A DNA stretch of 64,000 nt from Erythrobacter sp. YT30 (GCF_001542875.1 NZ_LMAF01000001.1:868001-932000); one strand, 5' to 3'; numbered from the stretch's first letter, positions 44,282-54,429 are shown. Numbers and translations: made by a program. Notes: generated by a model from the sequence alone, not told the origin.

Positions 44282-45616
44282 CTAAATGTCCTTTGCGAGC
44301 CGCAGCCCGGTGAATTGCCAGCGCTGATGCGGGTAGAAGAAGTTGCGGTAGGATGCTCGCGAATGCCCACGAACGGTCGCACAGCTGGCGCCCTTCAGGA
44401 CGCACTGCCCGCTCATGAATTTGCCATTGTATTCGCCAACGGCGCCCGATGCGGGCTTGAAGCCGGGATAAGGCAGATAAGCTGAGCGGGTGAATTGCCA
44501 GCAATCGCCAAACAGGCTTTCTCCACCGCCGGGCATGGGAGCATAAGCTCCGTCCAATTGATTGCCGCCGGAAGGGTTATGCGCTGCAGGTCCTTCTTCC
44601 TGCCCCCGCGCAATGGCTTCCCATTCGAATTCGGTCGGCAGCCGCATTCCCGCCCAGGTCGCGAAAGCATCCGCTTCGAAATGAGAGATGTGCGTGACCG
44701 GCGCGTCCGGATCGCGCTCCTGCCATCCTTGATGGGTGAAGTAGGCATCACCACGCCAATAGAGCGGTGCGGTGATGTCATTTTCTTTCACCCAAGCCCA
44801 GCCATCGGACAGCCACAGCGAAGCGGTGTCATACCCGCCATCAGCGATGAACTGCGTCCATTGATCATTGGTCACCAATCGCCGCGACAAAGCAAACGGT
44901 TCGAGCAAAACCCGGTGGCGCGGCCCTTCATTGTCGAAGGCAAAACCTTCGCCATCAGTGCCAATCAGCGCGATCCCACCCGGATGCTCATACCAGCCCA
45001 CACCGCCTTTTCCCGCCGACATGGCTGGTTCCGGCGCGCCGTCCCAAATTGCGGGCCCGGTTGGGTTCTGGAAAAAGCCATGTTTGATATCAGTCAGCAG
45101 CAATTCGATATGCTGCTGCTCATGTGCGATACCGAGTTCGATAAGCTGTGCGCGCTCAGGGTCTTCCAACAATGGTACCATGGCCTCATCGACGGCGCCG
45201 CGCCATTCGAGGATTTCGCTGAGCGACGGACGTGACAACATGCCACGCTTGTCTCGCGCTATGCGTGCGCCTTCAGCCTCGTAATAGGAATTGAAGAGGA
45301 ACGGGTAATGCTCACTAAACAGGTCATACCCTTGCGCATATTCACGCAGGAGGAAAGTCTCCCAGAACCATGTCGTGTGCGCGAGATGCCATTTGGCAGG
45401 AGAAGCGTCTTCCATTGATTGCAGACACGCATCGGCATCGCTCAATGGCTCAACCAGTGCCTCGGTTAAAGCGCGCGTTGCGGCGAAGCGATCTTTCAGA
45501 ACCGCCGCCTGATCCGCCCCATCTGCATCTTGCGGCCTTTGAAGGCCCACAGGCTCCTCCTGTTGCGCGCGGCTGCTCCCGATGGAAACGCATAACCGTA
45601 CGTTGGCAGCAGCCAT
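44282..45616 (-). CDS. egtB: Ergothioneine biosynthesis protein EgtB
   Basis: EgtB is a non-haem iron sulfoxide synthase that joins hercynine to a thiol donor. The 444-residue product has a DinB-like domain with iron ligands in KWHLAHTTWFWETF and HEQQHIELLL (HxxxHxE), and a C-terminal FGE-sulfatase-like domain (GIALIGTDGEGFAFDNEGPR; FSRRLVTNDQW-type; RLPTEFEWEAIARG). The true start is uncertain because the first 40 residues are not conserved; I use ATG at 45616 and not an upstream TTG. No egtA, egtC or egtE is in the window, so the donor and the C-S lyase are unresolved. Confidence 0.92.
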   Translation of the reverse strand: MAAANVRLCVSIGSSRAQQEEPVGLQRPQDADGADQAAVLKDRFAATRALTEALVEPLSDADACLQSMEDASPAKWHLAHTTWFWETFLLREYAQGYDLFSEHYPFLFNSYYEAEGARIARDKRGMLSRPSLSEILEWRGAVDEAMVPLLEDPERAQLIELGIAHEQQHIELLLTDIKHGFFQNPTGPAIWDGAPEPAMSAGKGGVGWYEHPGGIALIGTDGEGFAFDNEGPRHRVLLEPFALSRRLVTNDQWTQFIADGGYDTASLWLSDGWAWVKENDITAPLYWRGDAYFTHQGWQERDPDAPVTHISHFEADAFATWAGMRLPTEFEWEAIARGQEEGPAAHNPSGGNQLDGAYAPMPGGGESLFGDCWQFTRSAYLPYPGFKPASGAVGEYNGKFMSGQCVLKGASCATVRGHSRASYRNFFYPHQRWQFTGLRLAKDI

Positions 45617-45677
45617 GCCGGAACTTGCGAGCAATTGAAAGGGCTTAGGTCGCGACTTCGCGTCGCTTCACCGGGCT

Positions 45678-46748
45678 TCAAGCCGCCATGCAAACCTTGT
45701 TACGGCCCGTTTTCTTCGCGTCATACAAGGCAGTATCCGCTCGCGCGAAAAGCGTGAGCGATGTGTCGCCTGCTTGCCAATCAGCATAACCAATGCTGAT
45801 CGTCACTGAGGGCACTTCGCCAACCGAACTACCTCGCGCAATCGCATCGCGCAGCCTTTCAGTCATCTTTCGAGCGAATTCTTGATTGGCGCCGGGAACG
45901 ATCCAAACGAATTCCTCACCGCCAACACGTCCTACCAGATCACCTTCTCGCGCTTGCTGCAAAGCAATGCGGGCCACATTCTTGATGACCTTGTCGCCTT
46001 GCGGATGGCCGTGCGTGTCATTCACCAGTTTGAAGTGATCAATGTCGAACAGCACCAGAACAAGACTCCCTTCGCTGTGGCGCGCGTTCATGATCAAACG
46101 ATCGAGTTCGGCCATGACCCGGCGCCGATTGGCAAGTCCCGTCAAAGGATCGGTGTCGGCCAGATCGCGGGCGCGCCGTGCCTCCTGCACCGCAATTTGC
46201 CGTGAGAATTCAAGCTCGCGCTCGCGTTCTTTTTCGTCGGTTACATCGCGCAAGACAGCAACCACGCGGCTTACCTCTCCGCTATCCCCGCGCAAATTGC
46301 ATGCCTCAACGCTGACGGTTCGCGGATCGCTACTGGCGCCATTAATCTCAAAGGACATCGCGAACGGCCCCTGCACGCTCGCGCGCTTTGTAACGTTGCC
46401 GATGAGATCGACATCGTTTGCATAGAGAAGCGTTTCAGCATCGCCTTCGACAAACGGTTCATCGTGCTGAACCCCGAACATCCGCCGCATTCCGAGCGAC
46501 CACTGCTGCGCTCCGGTGGAAGGATCGTATTGCCATATGCCCAGCCCTGCCATCTTCTCTGCCATGCCGATTGTGCGCAAAAGGTCGCTCATCCGGCGGG
46601 CGCGTTCGCGAGCAATTCGGGCAATGATCTGAGTTTCGCGGCGGGCTCTGAGCACCGACACACATGCGACCGTTGCAATCAAGCCGAGCGCTATCGCTGC
46701 TGCGAACAGCGCCGCAGAGCCGGAATTGGAGGCAGCAAGGTACTCCAT
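45678..46748 (-). CDS. Membrane-anchored PAS-GGDEF diguanylate cyclase
   Basis: The 356 residues start with one hydrophobic segment (ALFAAAIALGLIATVACVSV), followed by a PAS-like domain (MAGLGIWQYDPSTGAQQWSL to VVAVLRDVTDEKER) and a GGDEF domain (ADTDPLTGLANRRR). The active-site motif reads GGEEF, a functional variant, and RxxD (REGD) lies five residues before it, so the inhibitory I-site for c-di-GMP is intact. It should make c-di-GMP with product inhibition. No EAL domain is fused or adjacent. Confidence 0.93.
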   Translation of the reverse strand: MEYLAASNSGSAALFAAAIALGLIATVACVSVLRARRETQIIARIARERARRMSDLLRTIGMAEKMAGLGIWQYDPSTGAQQWSLGMRRMFGVQHDEPFVEGDAETLLYANDVDLIGNVTKRASVQGPFAMSFEINGASSDPRTVSVEACNLRGDSGEVSRVVAVLRDVTDEKERERELEFSRQIAVQEARRARDLADTDPLTGLANRRRVMAELDRLIMNARHSEGSLVLVLFDIDHFKLVNDTHGHPQGDKVIKNVARIALQQAREGDLVGRVGGEEFVWIVPGANQEFARKMTERLRDAIARGSSVGEVPSVTISIGYADWQAGDTSLTLFARADTALYDAKKTGRNKVCMAA

Positions 46749-46868
46749 CCGGGCCCGGATAAGGGCAAACCCTTGTTACGTTGCCCCGGTGTACCCTCGG
46801 GTAAATACCTATACGAACCGAGGGGCCGCGTGAACGGCACCTGTTAAGCCGCCGTCAGCAATTGGCGA

Positions 46869-48254
46869 TCACGCAGCGTCGGCTTCCGCTATGCCCATCT
46901 TTTCGCCAACCTCGTTGTTCAAGGTTTCAGCGATCAGGAAAGCCAATTCGAGCGATTGTTCCGCGTTGAGCCGCGGGTCGCAATGGGTGTGATAGCGGTC
47001 CCCCAGCGCATCGTCGGTGATGGCTACTGCACCGCCAACGCATTCGGTCACGTCCTGTCCAGTCATCTCGATATGGATGCCGCCAGGGTGAGTTCCTTCG
47101 TCGCGATGCACTGCGAAGAAGCCCTTCACCTCGGTTAGAATGCGGTCAAACGGACGCGTTTTATAGCCGCTGTCCGATTTGATGACGTTGCCGTGCATCG
47201 GATCACAGCTCCACACAACAGGATGTCCTTCGCGTTTCACAGCCTGAACCAGCTTTGGAAGCCCATCTTCAACCTTGTCATGGCCAAAACGGCTGATGAG
47301 AGTGATGCGGCCAGCTTCGCGCCCGGGATTGAGCTGATCAAGAAGCCGAATAAGCGCATCTGGCTCAAGCGATGGGCCACATTTCATGCCCAGCGGATTA
47401 CCAATGCCACGCGCAAATTCGATATGCGCGCTGCCGTCAAACCGGGTTCTGTCGCCAATCCAGAGCATGTGTGCAGACGTCGCGTACCAATCACCCGTCA
47501 GCGAATCCTGCCGTGTGAGCGCTTGCTCGTAAGGCAGCAGCAGGCTTTCATGACTGGTGTAAAAGCTTGTTCCCTGCAACTGCGGCACCGTGCCCGGATC
47601 CACACCGCACGCTTCCATGAAGTCCAGCGCTTCGCCGATACGATCCGCGGTTTCAGCGAATTTGTCAGTCCAAGGCGTGCGGCCCATGAAATCGAGCGTC
47701 CACTGATGCACCTGCCGCAAATTCGCATACCCGCCACCCGCGAATGCGCGCAGCAGATTGAGCGTTGATGCAGCCTGAGAATAGGCGCGCACCATCCGCA
47801 TGGGATCGTTGCGGCGCTGTTCCGGAGTGAACTCAATCCCGTTGATATTGTCACCGAAATAGCTCGGCAGCGTTATTTCGCCCTTGGTCTCTGTCGGCGC
47901 AGAACGCGGCTTTGCGAATTGGCCCGCCATCCGACCAACTTTTACAACGGGGCGCTTGCTCGCAAAGGTGAGCACAACCGCCATCTGCAGCAGCACGCGG
48001 AACGTGTCGCGAATGTTGTTGGGATGGAATTCGGCAAAGCTCTCAGCGCAGTCACCGCCCTGCAGCAAGAACGCCTTGCCATTGGCAACTTCTGCAAGGT
48101 CTGCCTTAAGCGCGCGCGCCTCTCCCGCAAAGACAAGCGGTGGATATGCAGCCAGAACCTCTTCGGCCTGAGCCAATTCGTTGGCGTCTTCATAAGCGGG
48201 CAAGTGCCGCGCTTCGTGGGCTTTCCAGCTCTCTGGTGTCCATGTTGTTGTCAT
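46869..48254 (-). CDS. Class II 3-deoxy-7-phosphoheptulonate synthase (DAHP synthase)
   Basis: First enzyme of the shikimate pathway, condensing PEP and erythrose-4-phosphate with a divalent metal. The 461 residues are of the plant-like class II type: [40 protein letters not shown] (metal Cys), [31 protein letters not shown]-type and [16 protein letters not shown]. The spacer upstream holds a candidate promoter on the minus strand (TTGTCG, 18 bases, TACATA) near 48329-48352. Confidence 0.95.
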   Translation of the reverse strand: MTTTWTPESWKAHEARHLPAYEDANELAQAEEVLAAYPPLVFAGEARALKADLAEVANGKAFLLQGGDCAESFAEFHPNNIRDTFRVLLQMAVVLTFASKRPVVKVGRMAGQFAKPRSAPTETKGEITLPSYFGDNINGIEFTPEQRRNDPMRMVRAYSQAASTLNLLRAFAGGGYANLRQVHQWTLDFMGRTPWTDKFAETADRIGEALDFMEACGVDPGTVPQLQGTSFYTSHESLLLPYEQALTRQDSLTGDWYATSAHMLWIGDRTRFDGSAHIEFARGIGNPLGMKCGPSLEPDALIRLLDQLNPGREAGRITLISRFGHDKVEDGLPKLVQAVKREGHPVVWSCDPMHGNVIKSDSGYKTRPFDRILTEVKGFFAVHRDEGTHPGGIHIEMTGQDVTECVGGAVAITDDALGDRYHTHCDPRLNAEQSLELAFLIAETLNNEVGEKMGIAEADAA

Positions 48255-48387
48255 GGCTTGTGCTTTCTATTTTTCTTCTGTTTTCGTTCGTGCGGCGGCG
48301 CGGCTACACGGGTCGTGTTCTATATGTAAAGCGTCAAAGCGATCTTCGACAATATTATTTCATGCGCGCTGTGATCGCAAAAGCCGA

Positions 48388-51387
48388 TCAGCGTCCCGAA
48401 ACCATCGCTGCTGCAGGTTGCACGGGAGCGTCCAGCACAGGCGGAGGACCTTCGGCCAATTCCTGGCCTTCGGGGATCACCGCAAGCTTCAGCGGAGTGC
48501 GCTCCACAAAGTACCGATTGGCAAGGAATTGCATGATCTGCGGACTGGTCTGAGAATAATCCGACAATAGTGTGCGAAGCAGCGGCACACGCTGCGGATC
48601 GGTGCTCGAGCCTTCCAGATTATAGAGCCAGAACTGATTGCCCGTCGATGCGCGCCGCACAAGCTGCGCCAAAGGTTCGGTCACGCGCGCAAGCTCATCC
48701 TCAGTCGGCGGATTGGCCGCTAGATCGCGCGCAATCCGATCCGCCTCTGCAAAGAAGATCGGCACCAGATCGGGCTGCAATTGCGCAAGAGCCGTAATCC
48801 GCCCGCCGCCATTGATATCCGTCGGCCAGCTTGAAAAGACCTGCGGGCTGTAACTAGCACCCAGTCTCTCCCGCAAGGCTTCGAGCAAGCGATTGTTGAA
48901 CAATTGCGTCAAGATTTCGAGCTGACGCGATTCGCGAATTCTCTCCATCCCGCCACCCGATGGCCAGGCAATGACAGCAGCCGCCTGATTGCCATCGCCG
49001 CGATGGTTCAGCACTCGCGGAGCGCCGGTGTCTTCGGCAAAATTGGGAACGCGGGCAGCAACTTGTTCGCTAATCGGCTCGCGCGCAGGCAGCGCGCCGA
49101 ATGTCTCGCTGAGTTTTTGAACAATCGCATCGCGATCAAACTCGCCAAAAATCAGAACTTCGATCGGGCCTTGTTTGAGCAGCGGCTCCCACACTTCTCG
49201 GAAACGCTCTGGGGTGACGTCTCGCAGTGCATCGGGATCAGGCGTTGCAAAGCGCGGGTCTCCACCGGTCGCGAAGTATTCGAGATCGCGATTGAGGATG
49301 CCGCTGGGGCTGGTTGAATAAGAATTGTAAGCAAGCTCTCCAGCCGCCTTTGCCCGAACCACGGGATCTGCGTCCCAACGCGGCATGCCAAGTTTGGCCG
49401 CGAACAGATAAAGCTGATCGGCCACATCATCAGATCGTGTCTGCGCGGTGAACGTAAACACCGCATCATCGATCCGGAAATCAAAGCCAAGTTTGCGGCC
49501 CGTTGCCAGCCGGTCGAGCTCGTTCTGGCCCAATTCGCCAAGGCCCGATCCAACCAGCGCCATTTCTCCAAGCGGGGCGTAGACGGCATTGCTTTCATCA
49601 AATGCACGATAGCCAGCGCCAAAGCGGACTTTTACCGTCACTCGGCCCGGCTCTGCGTTATTCGACCACAAAAGTGCGCGCACGCCATTGTCGAAATTGA
49701 CCTGCTCGACTTCCAGAATGCCAAGCGGCTCTGCCGAAACAATTTCGCCCGGTTCGCCAACCTGGGGCAGTTCATCGAAGGATATCGTCTGTGCTGCAAG
49801 GCGCGCGGTTGCGTCCGCCTCAATCTCGCGTCCCAATGCGAAACGCAAGGCCGTGCGATCCGCTTCGTCCGCTACCGGCGTGACATAGACAGAGCGCAAG
49901 ACATCGCCTTCGAACAGCTTGATTGTGCGTTCGTGCACTTCTTCTGGGTTGAGACGGCCACTCATCCCTCTAAACACGTCCAGCACCGTTTGGGGCGAAG
50001 CGACTGTTTCGCGGATATCAACCGCGTTGACGATATTATCGGCTAGTTCTGATCCCGACTGCACGCTTTCCTGTTCGACCTGATTGGCGAAAATCACATC
50101 GAATTCTGCAGCTTCGCGATCGATCTCTTCCTGCGTGGGCGGGCTCGCTATTGCATCCTGAATGACCGAGCGCACGTCGATCAACGCATTTTCCCAGTCA
50201 CCAGAAAGCGGGGCGAAAGCGACAAAGGTCGCATCGGTTGAACGCGATACATCATCTTGGGAAACCTGCGCATAAAGGTAAGAGCCGCCAGCCCTTGCAC
50301 GGGTTTCCAGCCGGCGATTAATGATCGCCTGCGCAATCGCATCCAACAGCAGACCTTCATTGTAGACGATCGTGTCTTCCACCTGACGCCATGGCCGCAT
50401 GATGGCATAGGTCAGATTGCGCGGAAGATCAGCTTCTACTGCAACGGCGAGCTCGCCAATCGGCTGAGCCAGATCGTCATTGTCGTTTGCCGCTGGCGCA
50501 ACGGGATCACCAAAATCAGGCGCAACGCCTGCTTCGCCCGTGCCTTCCCAATCGCCGAACCATTGTTCGACGAGGCCAGCGAGAATTTCAGCAGGAGCAT
50601 CGCCCGCGACCACGATCACAGTGTTTTCCGGGCGATACCAGCGATCATAGAATGCCTGCATCTTTGCACCGGTCGCAGCGTTGAGCGTTTCGACAGTTCC
50701 GATCGGGTTGCGCGTCGCAAGCCTTTGTCCGGCGAAGAACGTGCGCCGGGTCAAATCTGCCACGCGCTGAGATGCCCCGCCCCGCTCGCGCTTTTCTGCC
50801 AGAACAATGGGCAGTTCCGCCGCGACATTGACTTCGCTCAGCACTGGCTCGCGGATCATGCCTGACAGCAGCTTGAAACTCTCCGATAGTTTCGCGGGAT
50901 CAATGTCGGGAATGTCGAGCTTGTATGCTGTGTGCGTCGGGCTGGTTTCGGCGTTGGCATCGCTGCCAAATGTCGCGCCCAGCCGCTGCCATGCGGCAAT
51001 CGCTTCGGCCTGGCCCAGATACTTACTCTCGCGGAACAACAAGTGTTCAAGCAAGTGCGCAAAGCCTTGCTCATCGTCACGCTCGTGCAAGGAACCTGCA
51101 TCGACACGCACCCTGATCGATACCTGACGCGGGGGTACGCCATTGCGCCGCACGGCGTAGCGCAGGCCATTATCCATTTCACCAAACAGCCATTTGTCAT
51201 CGACCGGCACATCACTCCCGCGATAAAGCCATGGCACTTCATCGCCAGTTTGCAGCGCCTGCGGTTCGGGCACCTCCGATGCAGGCGGCCGCGCAGGTGC
51301 GACGTCCTGAGCGGCAAGCGGAAATGACAACGCAAACGGCGCAGCCAATAGAGAAAGAGCGAAAACGGCCCGGTTCAAAACATTCAT
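48388..51387 (-). CDS. Large periplasmic M16-family zinc peptidase
   Basis: A 999-residue pitrilysin/insulinase-type protein. From the chosen ATG there is a signal peptide (MNVLNRAVFALSLLAAPFAL, ending LAAQ). The inverted zinc motif HLLEH is at about residues 111-115 (GFAHLLEHLLF), with the third ligand likely in the ELPIVLAEKRERGG segment about 75 residues on. At least two M16 repeats follow; the second lacks HxxEH, as is normal for the inactive half. Upstream in-frame codons reach into the nfuA promoter region, so I do not use them. An ATG three codons earlier is also possible. Confidence 0.92.
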   Translation of the reverse strand: MNVLNRAVFALSLLAAPFALSFPLAAQDVAPARPPASEVPEPQALQTGDEVPWLYRGSDVPVDDKWLFGEMDNGLRYAVRRNGVPPRQVSIRVRVDAGSLHERDDEQGFAHLLEHLLFRESKYLGQAEAIAAWQRLGATFGSDANAETSPTHTAYKLDIPDIDPAKLSESFKLLSGMIREPVLSEVNVAAELPIVLAEKRERGGASQRVADLTRRTFFAGQRLATRNPIGTVETLNAATGAKMQAFYDRWYRPENTVIVVAGDAPAEILAGLVEQWFGDWEGTGEAGVAPDFGDPVAPAANDNDDLAQPIGELAVAVEADLPRNLTYAIMRPWRQVEDTIVYNEGLLLDAIAQAIINRRLETRARAGGSYLYAQVSQDDVSRSTDATFVAFAPLSGDWENALIDVRSVIQDAIASPPTQEEIDREAAEFDVIFANQVEQESVQSGSELADNIVNAVDIRETVASPQTVLDVFRGMSGRLNPEEVHERTIKLFEGDVLRSVYVTPVADEADRTALRFALGREIEADATARLAAQTISFDELPQVGEPGEIVSAEPLGILEVEQVNFDNGVRALLWSNNAEPGRVTVKVRFGAGYRAFDESNAVYAPLGEMALVGSGLGELGQNELDRLATGRKLGFDFRIDDAVFTFTAQTRSDDVADQLYLFAAKLGMPRWDADPVVRAKAAGELAYNSYSTSPSGILNRDLEYFATGGDPRFATPDPDALRDVTPERFREVWEPLLKQGPIEVLIFGEFDRDAIVQKLSETFGALPAREPISEQVAARVPNFAEDTGAPRVLNHRGDGNQAAAVIAWPSGGGMERIRESRQLEILTQLFNNRLLEALRERLGASYSPQVFSSWPTDINGGGRITALAQLQPDLVPIFFAEADRIARDLAANPPTEDELARVTEPLAQLVRRASTGNQFWLYNLEGSSTDPQRVPLLRTLLSDYSQTSPQIMQFLANRYFVERTPLKLAVIPEGQELAEGPPPVLDAPVQPAAAMVSGR

Positions 51388-51498
51388 GCTGTGCATATAG
51401 GGGCGCAAGGTCTGAAGGGATAGTGAATGCGGCAACATGTGCGATTTCATGCGCCGAAACCATTGCCGCGCCGTGTCATGCCCACTATCTTTCAAGCC

Positions 51499-52077
51499 AT
51501 GTTTATCGAAACCGAAACAACGCCAAACCCCTCTTCGCTCAAATTCTTGCCGGGCCGCACGGTCATGTCGACAGGAACACGCGAGTTTCCCTCTCCAGAA
51601 GCGGCTGAAGCGAGTCCTTTGGCGCAAGCGATTTTCGATACGGGCGAAGTCGTGAACGTTTTTTACGGTTGGGACTTTGTGACCGTCACCGCCGCTCCAG
51701 GCAGCGATTGGAGCGCGTTGAAACCACAGGTCATTTCAATCCTGCTCGATCATTTCGTGTCTGAAGCTCCGCTGTTCGCAGGCGGAAGCGCGGACGGCAT
51801 CAACGTTCCGGCAGAAGAAGAAATGGCTGTCGAAGACAGTCCAGAGGATGCCGAGACCGTGGCAGCAATTCAGGAACTGCTCGAAACGCGCGTTCGCCCT
51901 GCGGTCGCAGGAGATGGCGGCGACATTGCCTATCGCGGCTTCAAGGACGGTGTCGTCTACCTGACATTGCAGGGCGCATGTTCGGGTTGCCCTTCGAGCA
52001 CAGCCACCCTCAAACACGGGATCGAAGGTTTATTGAAACATTACGTGCCTGAAGTTGTTGAAGTGAGAGCCGCCTAA
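51499..52077 (+). CDS. nfuA: NifU/NfuA-type iron-sulfur scaffold protein
   Basis: A carrier that delivers 4Fe-4S clusters to apoproteins. The 192 residues have an N-terminal Nfu domain (MFIETETTPNPSSLKFLPGR) and a C-terminal NifU-like domain with RPAVAGDGGDIAYRGFKDG and CSGCPSS, the CxxC that binds the cluster. The start at MFIETE is the family N-terminus; 24 in-frame codons upstream are unlike it. It is divergent from the M16 peptidase gene and 23 bases ahead of rutE. Confidence 0.94.
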   Translation: MFIETETTPNPSSLKFLPGRTVMSTGTREFPSPEAAEASPLAQAIFDTGEVVNVFYGWDFVTVTAAPGSDWSALKPQVISILLDHFVSEAPLFAGGSADGINVPAEEEMAVEDSPEDAETVAAIQELLETRVRPAVAGDGGDIAYRGFKDGVVYLTLQGACSGCPSSTATLKHGIEGLLKHYVPEVVEVRAA

Positions 52078-52100
52078 CTCACTTTGATTTCAGGACTCAC

Positions 52101-52709
52101 ATGACAACTCAATTTCACGATCACATCCTCTCCGACACTGCGCTCGATCAAATTTTCAACGAGGCGCGCACCTATAATGATTGGCTGGATAAGCCCGTTT
52201 CAGATGAACAATGCCGCGCAATCTGGGATCTTACCAAGATGGCGCCCACATCCGCTAACATGCAGCCGGTGCGCATCGTCTGGGTGAAATCGGACGAACA
52301 AAAGGCAAAACTCGCCGATTGCGCCTCGGATGGAAACAAGGACAAGATCAAAGCTGCGCCAGTAACCGCCGTCATAGGCTACGACATCGATTTTCACGAA
52401 GAGCTTCCATGGCTGTTTCCTCATGCCGATGCGAAAAGCTGGTTCGAGGGCGATGAAGACGGCCGCAAGGAAGGCGCATTTCGCAATTCGTCTCTGCAAG
52501 GTGCTTACCTAATCCTCGCCGCTCGCGCGCTTGGACTTGATTGCGGGCCGATGTCAGGTTTCGACGAAGACGCGGTGAACGAAGCATTCTTTGGCGATGA
52601 ACCCCGCCACCGCGTGAACTTTATCTGTTCAATTGGCTATGGCGATCCGGAGAGCATTTTTGATCGCTCCCCGCGCCCGGACTTCGAAAAATTCAACACC
52701 ATAGTCTGA
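52101..52709 (+). CDS. rutE: Nitroreductase-family malonic semialdehyde reductase RutE-like
   Basis: The 202-residue flavoprotein matches the RutE/HadB group: ARTYNDWLDKPVSDEQCRAI, KMAPTSANMQPVRIVWV (FMN binding), AYLILAARALGLDCGPMSGF and CSIGYGDPESIFDRSPR. In E. coli RutE reduces malonic semialdehyde from uracil breakdown. No other rut gene is nearby, so the physiological substrate here is open. Confidence 0.88.
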   Translation: MTTQFHDHILSDTALDQIFNEARTYNDWLDKPVSDEQCRAIWDLTKMAPTSANMQPVRIVWVKSDEQKAKLADCASDGNKDKIKAAPVTAVIGYDIDFHEELPWLFPHADAKSWFEGDEDGRKEGAFRNSSLQGAYLILAARALGLDCGPMSGFDEDAVNEAFFGDEPRHRVNFICSIGYGDPESIFDRSPRPDFEKFNTIV

Positions 52710-52777
52710 CCTGAAGCTGTTGCGATTGATGATCCGCGCTTGCGGCGTCCGTCGCTCTCGGGCATCGGGCATCAATC

Positions 52778-53398
52778 ATGCGTATCCTCGCGATTGAAAC
52801 AGCGACAGAAGCCTGCTCGGTAGCGCTCTTTGATGGGAGCGCGTGCATAGCGCACGATCACCGCGTGCTTGGCCGCGGCCATGCCGAGGCGCTGGTGCCG
52901 ATGATCGCAGCATTGCCCGACAAAGGCCGGGCGGATCGGATACTTGTCTCGCTTGGTCCGGGAAGCTTTACAGGAGTGAGGATCGGCATCGCCACCGCAC
53001 GTGCGCTCGGTTTTGCATGGGGAGCCGAGGTGTTGGGGTATCCAACCTTATCCCTCTTAGCGGCGATGGCCCAAGCGGAGCACACGGAGGGCGTTACAGT
53101 GTGCATGAATGGCGGGCATGGCGAATGGTTTGTGCAGAATTTCGGCAGTGATGACGGCATCGTAGGTGATGCACAATCGCTTACACCCGATGCAGTTAGG
53201 CAGATGGGTACGCATGTCGTGATTGTCGGCAACCGCGCCAAGGAATGCGCTGCATTGTTCAGCGACAAAAAAATCGCGCTGGAATGGCTTCCAAACGCGC
53301 AGCACACCCAATCGCTGGAGGAAGCGAACCTCACCCACGATCTGTCGCCCATTTATGGCCGCGCGCCTGATGCTGTGCCGCAAAAGGTCGCTTTATGA
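52778..53398 (+). CDS. tsaB: tRNA threonylcarbamoyladenosine biosynthesis protein TsaB
   Basis: TsaB is the scaffolding paralogue of TsaD in t6A37 formation. The 206 residues start MRILAIETATEACSVALFDG and have HAEALVPMI and LVSLGPGSFTGVRIGIATAR, both signatures. The stop overlaps rimI in an ATGA arrangement, the frequent tsaB-rimI pair. Confidence 0.95.
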   Translation: MRILAIETATEACSVALFDGSACIAHDHRVLGRGHAEALVPMIAALPDKGRADRILVSLGPGSFTGVRIGIATARALGFAWGAEVLGYPTLSLLAAMAQAEHTEGVTVCMNGGHGEWFVQNFGSDDGIVGDAQSLTPDAVRQMGTHVVIVGNRAKECAALFSDKKIALEWLPNAQHTQSLEEANLTHDLSPIYGRAPDAVPQKVAL

Positions 53399-53871
53399 TT
53401 ACGCGCACTGCCCTTGTCGATCGGATCATGCCCGTAATGGAAGCGGCGTTCGATCCAACCTACGGCGAAGCATGGAACAGGCGCCAGATTGCCGACGCGC
53501 TTACGATGCCCAGCACCCATGCGATCTTGGTCGATGCGAGTGGCAATCGGATTGAGAGTGACGAAGAAGAAATCGAAGCGGCGGGCTTCGTCCTTTCGCG
53601 CCATGCAGCTGATGAAGAGGAGTTGCTGCTTATTGCAGTTGTGCCAAATGCCCGCCGCAGCGGCCTCGGCGACACCTTGATCAAGGCATTGTTCGAAAGC
53701 GCGAAATCCAGAGGTGTGGCCCGCGTTTTTCTCGAAATGCGACGGGGTAATCCGGCTGAACACCTTTATCGAAGCGCCGGGTTCGAACCGATCGGTGAAC
53801 GCTCCCAGTATTACCGCATGTCTAATGGTACACGAATAGATGCAATTACTTTCAGCCGCTCTATTTCATAA
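53395..53871 (+). CDS. rimI: GNAT acetyltransferase, RimI-like
   Basis: RimI acetylates the N-terminal Ala of ribosomal protein S18 and some other proteins. The 158 residues have the acetyl-CoA loop VVPNARRSGLGDTLIKALFE and the C-terminal RGNPAEHLYRSAGFEPIGER segment. Coupled with tsaB, which supports this function over a generic GNAT. After the stop, 127 bases lead to the next gene. Confidence 0.9.
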   Translation: MITRTALVDRIMPVMEAAFDPTYGEAWNRRQIADALTMPSTHAILVDASGNRIESDEEEIEAAGFVLSRHAADEEELLLIAVVPNARRSGLGDTLIKALFESAKSRGVARVFLEMRRGNPAEHLYRSAGFEPIGERSQYYRMSNGTRIDAITFSRSIS

Positions 53872-53997
53872 GTGTAGTCACCATTTTTTCACCTGAAATC
53901 GATCCGGTATCAGCTGAAATCATATTGCATTCAAAACTTCGCTCGTTCATGACACGCCCTACCGGAAATATCCGGACAAATAATAAATGGGGAACTC

Positions 53998-54429
53998 ATG
54001 CAAGATTTGGAAATCGAGAAAGAGACGTTGATAACGCTTACCAGCGATATCGTCGCAGCTCATGTTAGCAACAACGAAGTCACCGTCGAAGATGTGCCCG
54101 AGCTGATTACCAGCGTTTATGGCGCGCTTTCGCATTTGGGTGGGCCTGATGAGGAAGAAGAGGCGCCGCCAGAACCGGCCGTTTCGATCCGCGCATCGGT
54201 CAAGCCTGACTACCTGGTGTGCCTTGAAGACGGCAAAAAGCTGAAAATGCTTAAGCGTTATCTTCGCACCAATTACGACATGAGCCCCGAGGAATATCGA
54301 GCACGCTGGAATCTGCCTGCTGATTATCCAATGGTTGCTCCGAACTATGCCGAAAAGCGCCGCGATCTTGCCAAGAAGATCGGACTTGGGCGCAAGCCAG
54401 GCAGCGGTCGCGGTCGCCGCAAAGGTTAA
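53998..54429 (+). CDS. Ros/MucR-family transcriptional regulator
   Basis: A 143-residue MucR homologue: VPELITSVYGALSHLGG in the dimerisation half, then KPDYLVCLEDGKKLKMLKRY, LRTNYDMSPEEYRARWNLPA and a basic tail ending GSGRGRRKG. The Cys and Asp zinc ligands (CLED) are kept, but the two His of the usual KRHL..TH are Tyr and Asn, as in zinc-independent members. MucR proteins silence A+T-rich DNA like H-NS and control exopolysaccharide, motility and virulence genes. GGGGA lies five bases before the ATG. Confidence 0.9.
   Translation: MQDLEIEKETLITLTSDIVAAHVSNNEVTVEDVPELITSVYGALSHLGGPDEEEEAPPEPAVSIRASVKPDYLVCLEDGKKLKMLKRYLRTNYDMSPEEYRARWNLPADYPMVAPNYAEKRRDLAKKIGLGRKPGSGRGRRKG

Noticed and set aside
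51388-51627. 80-codon N-terminal extension of the M16 peptidase
   Set aside because: Would put the signal peptide internal and run over the divergent nfuA start.
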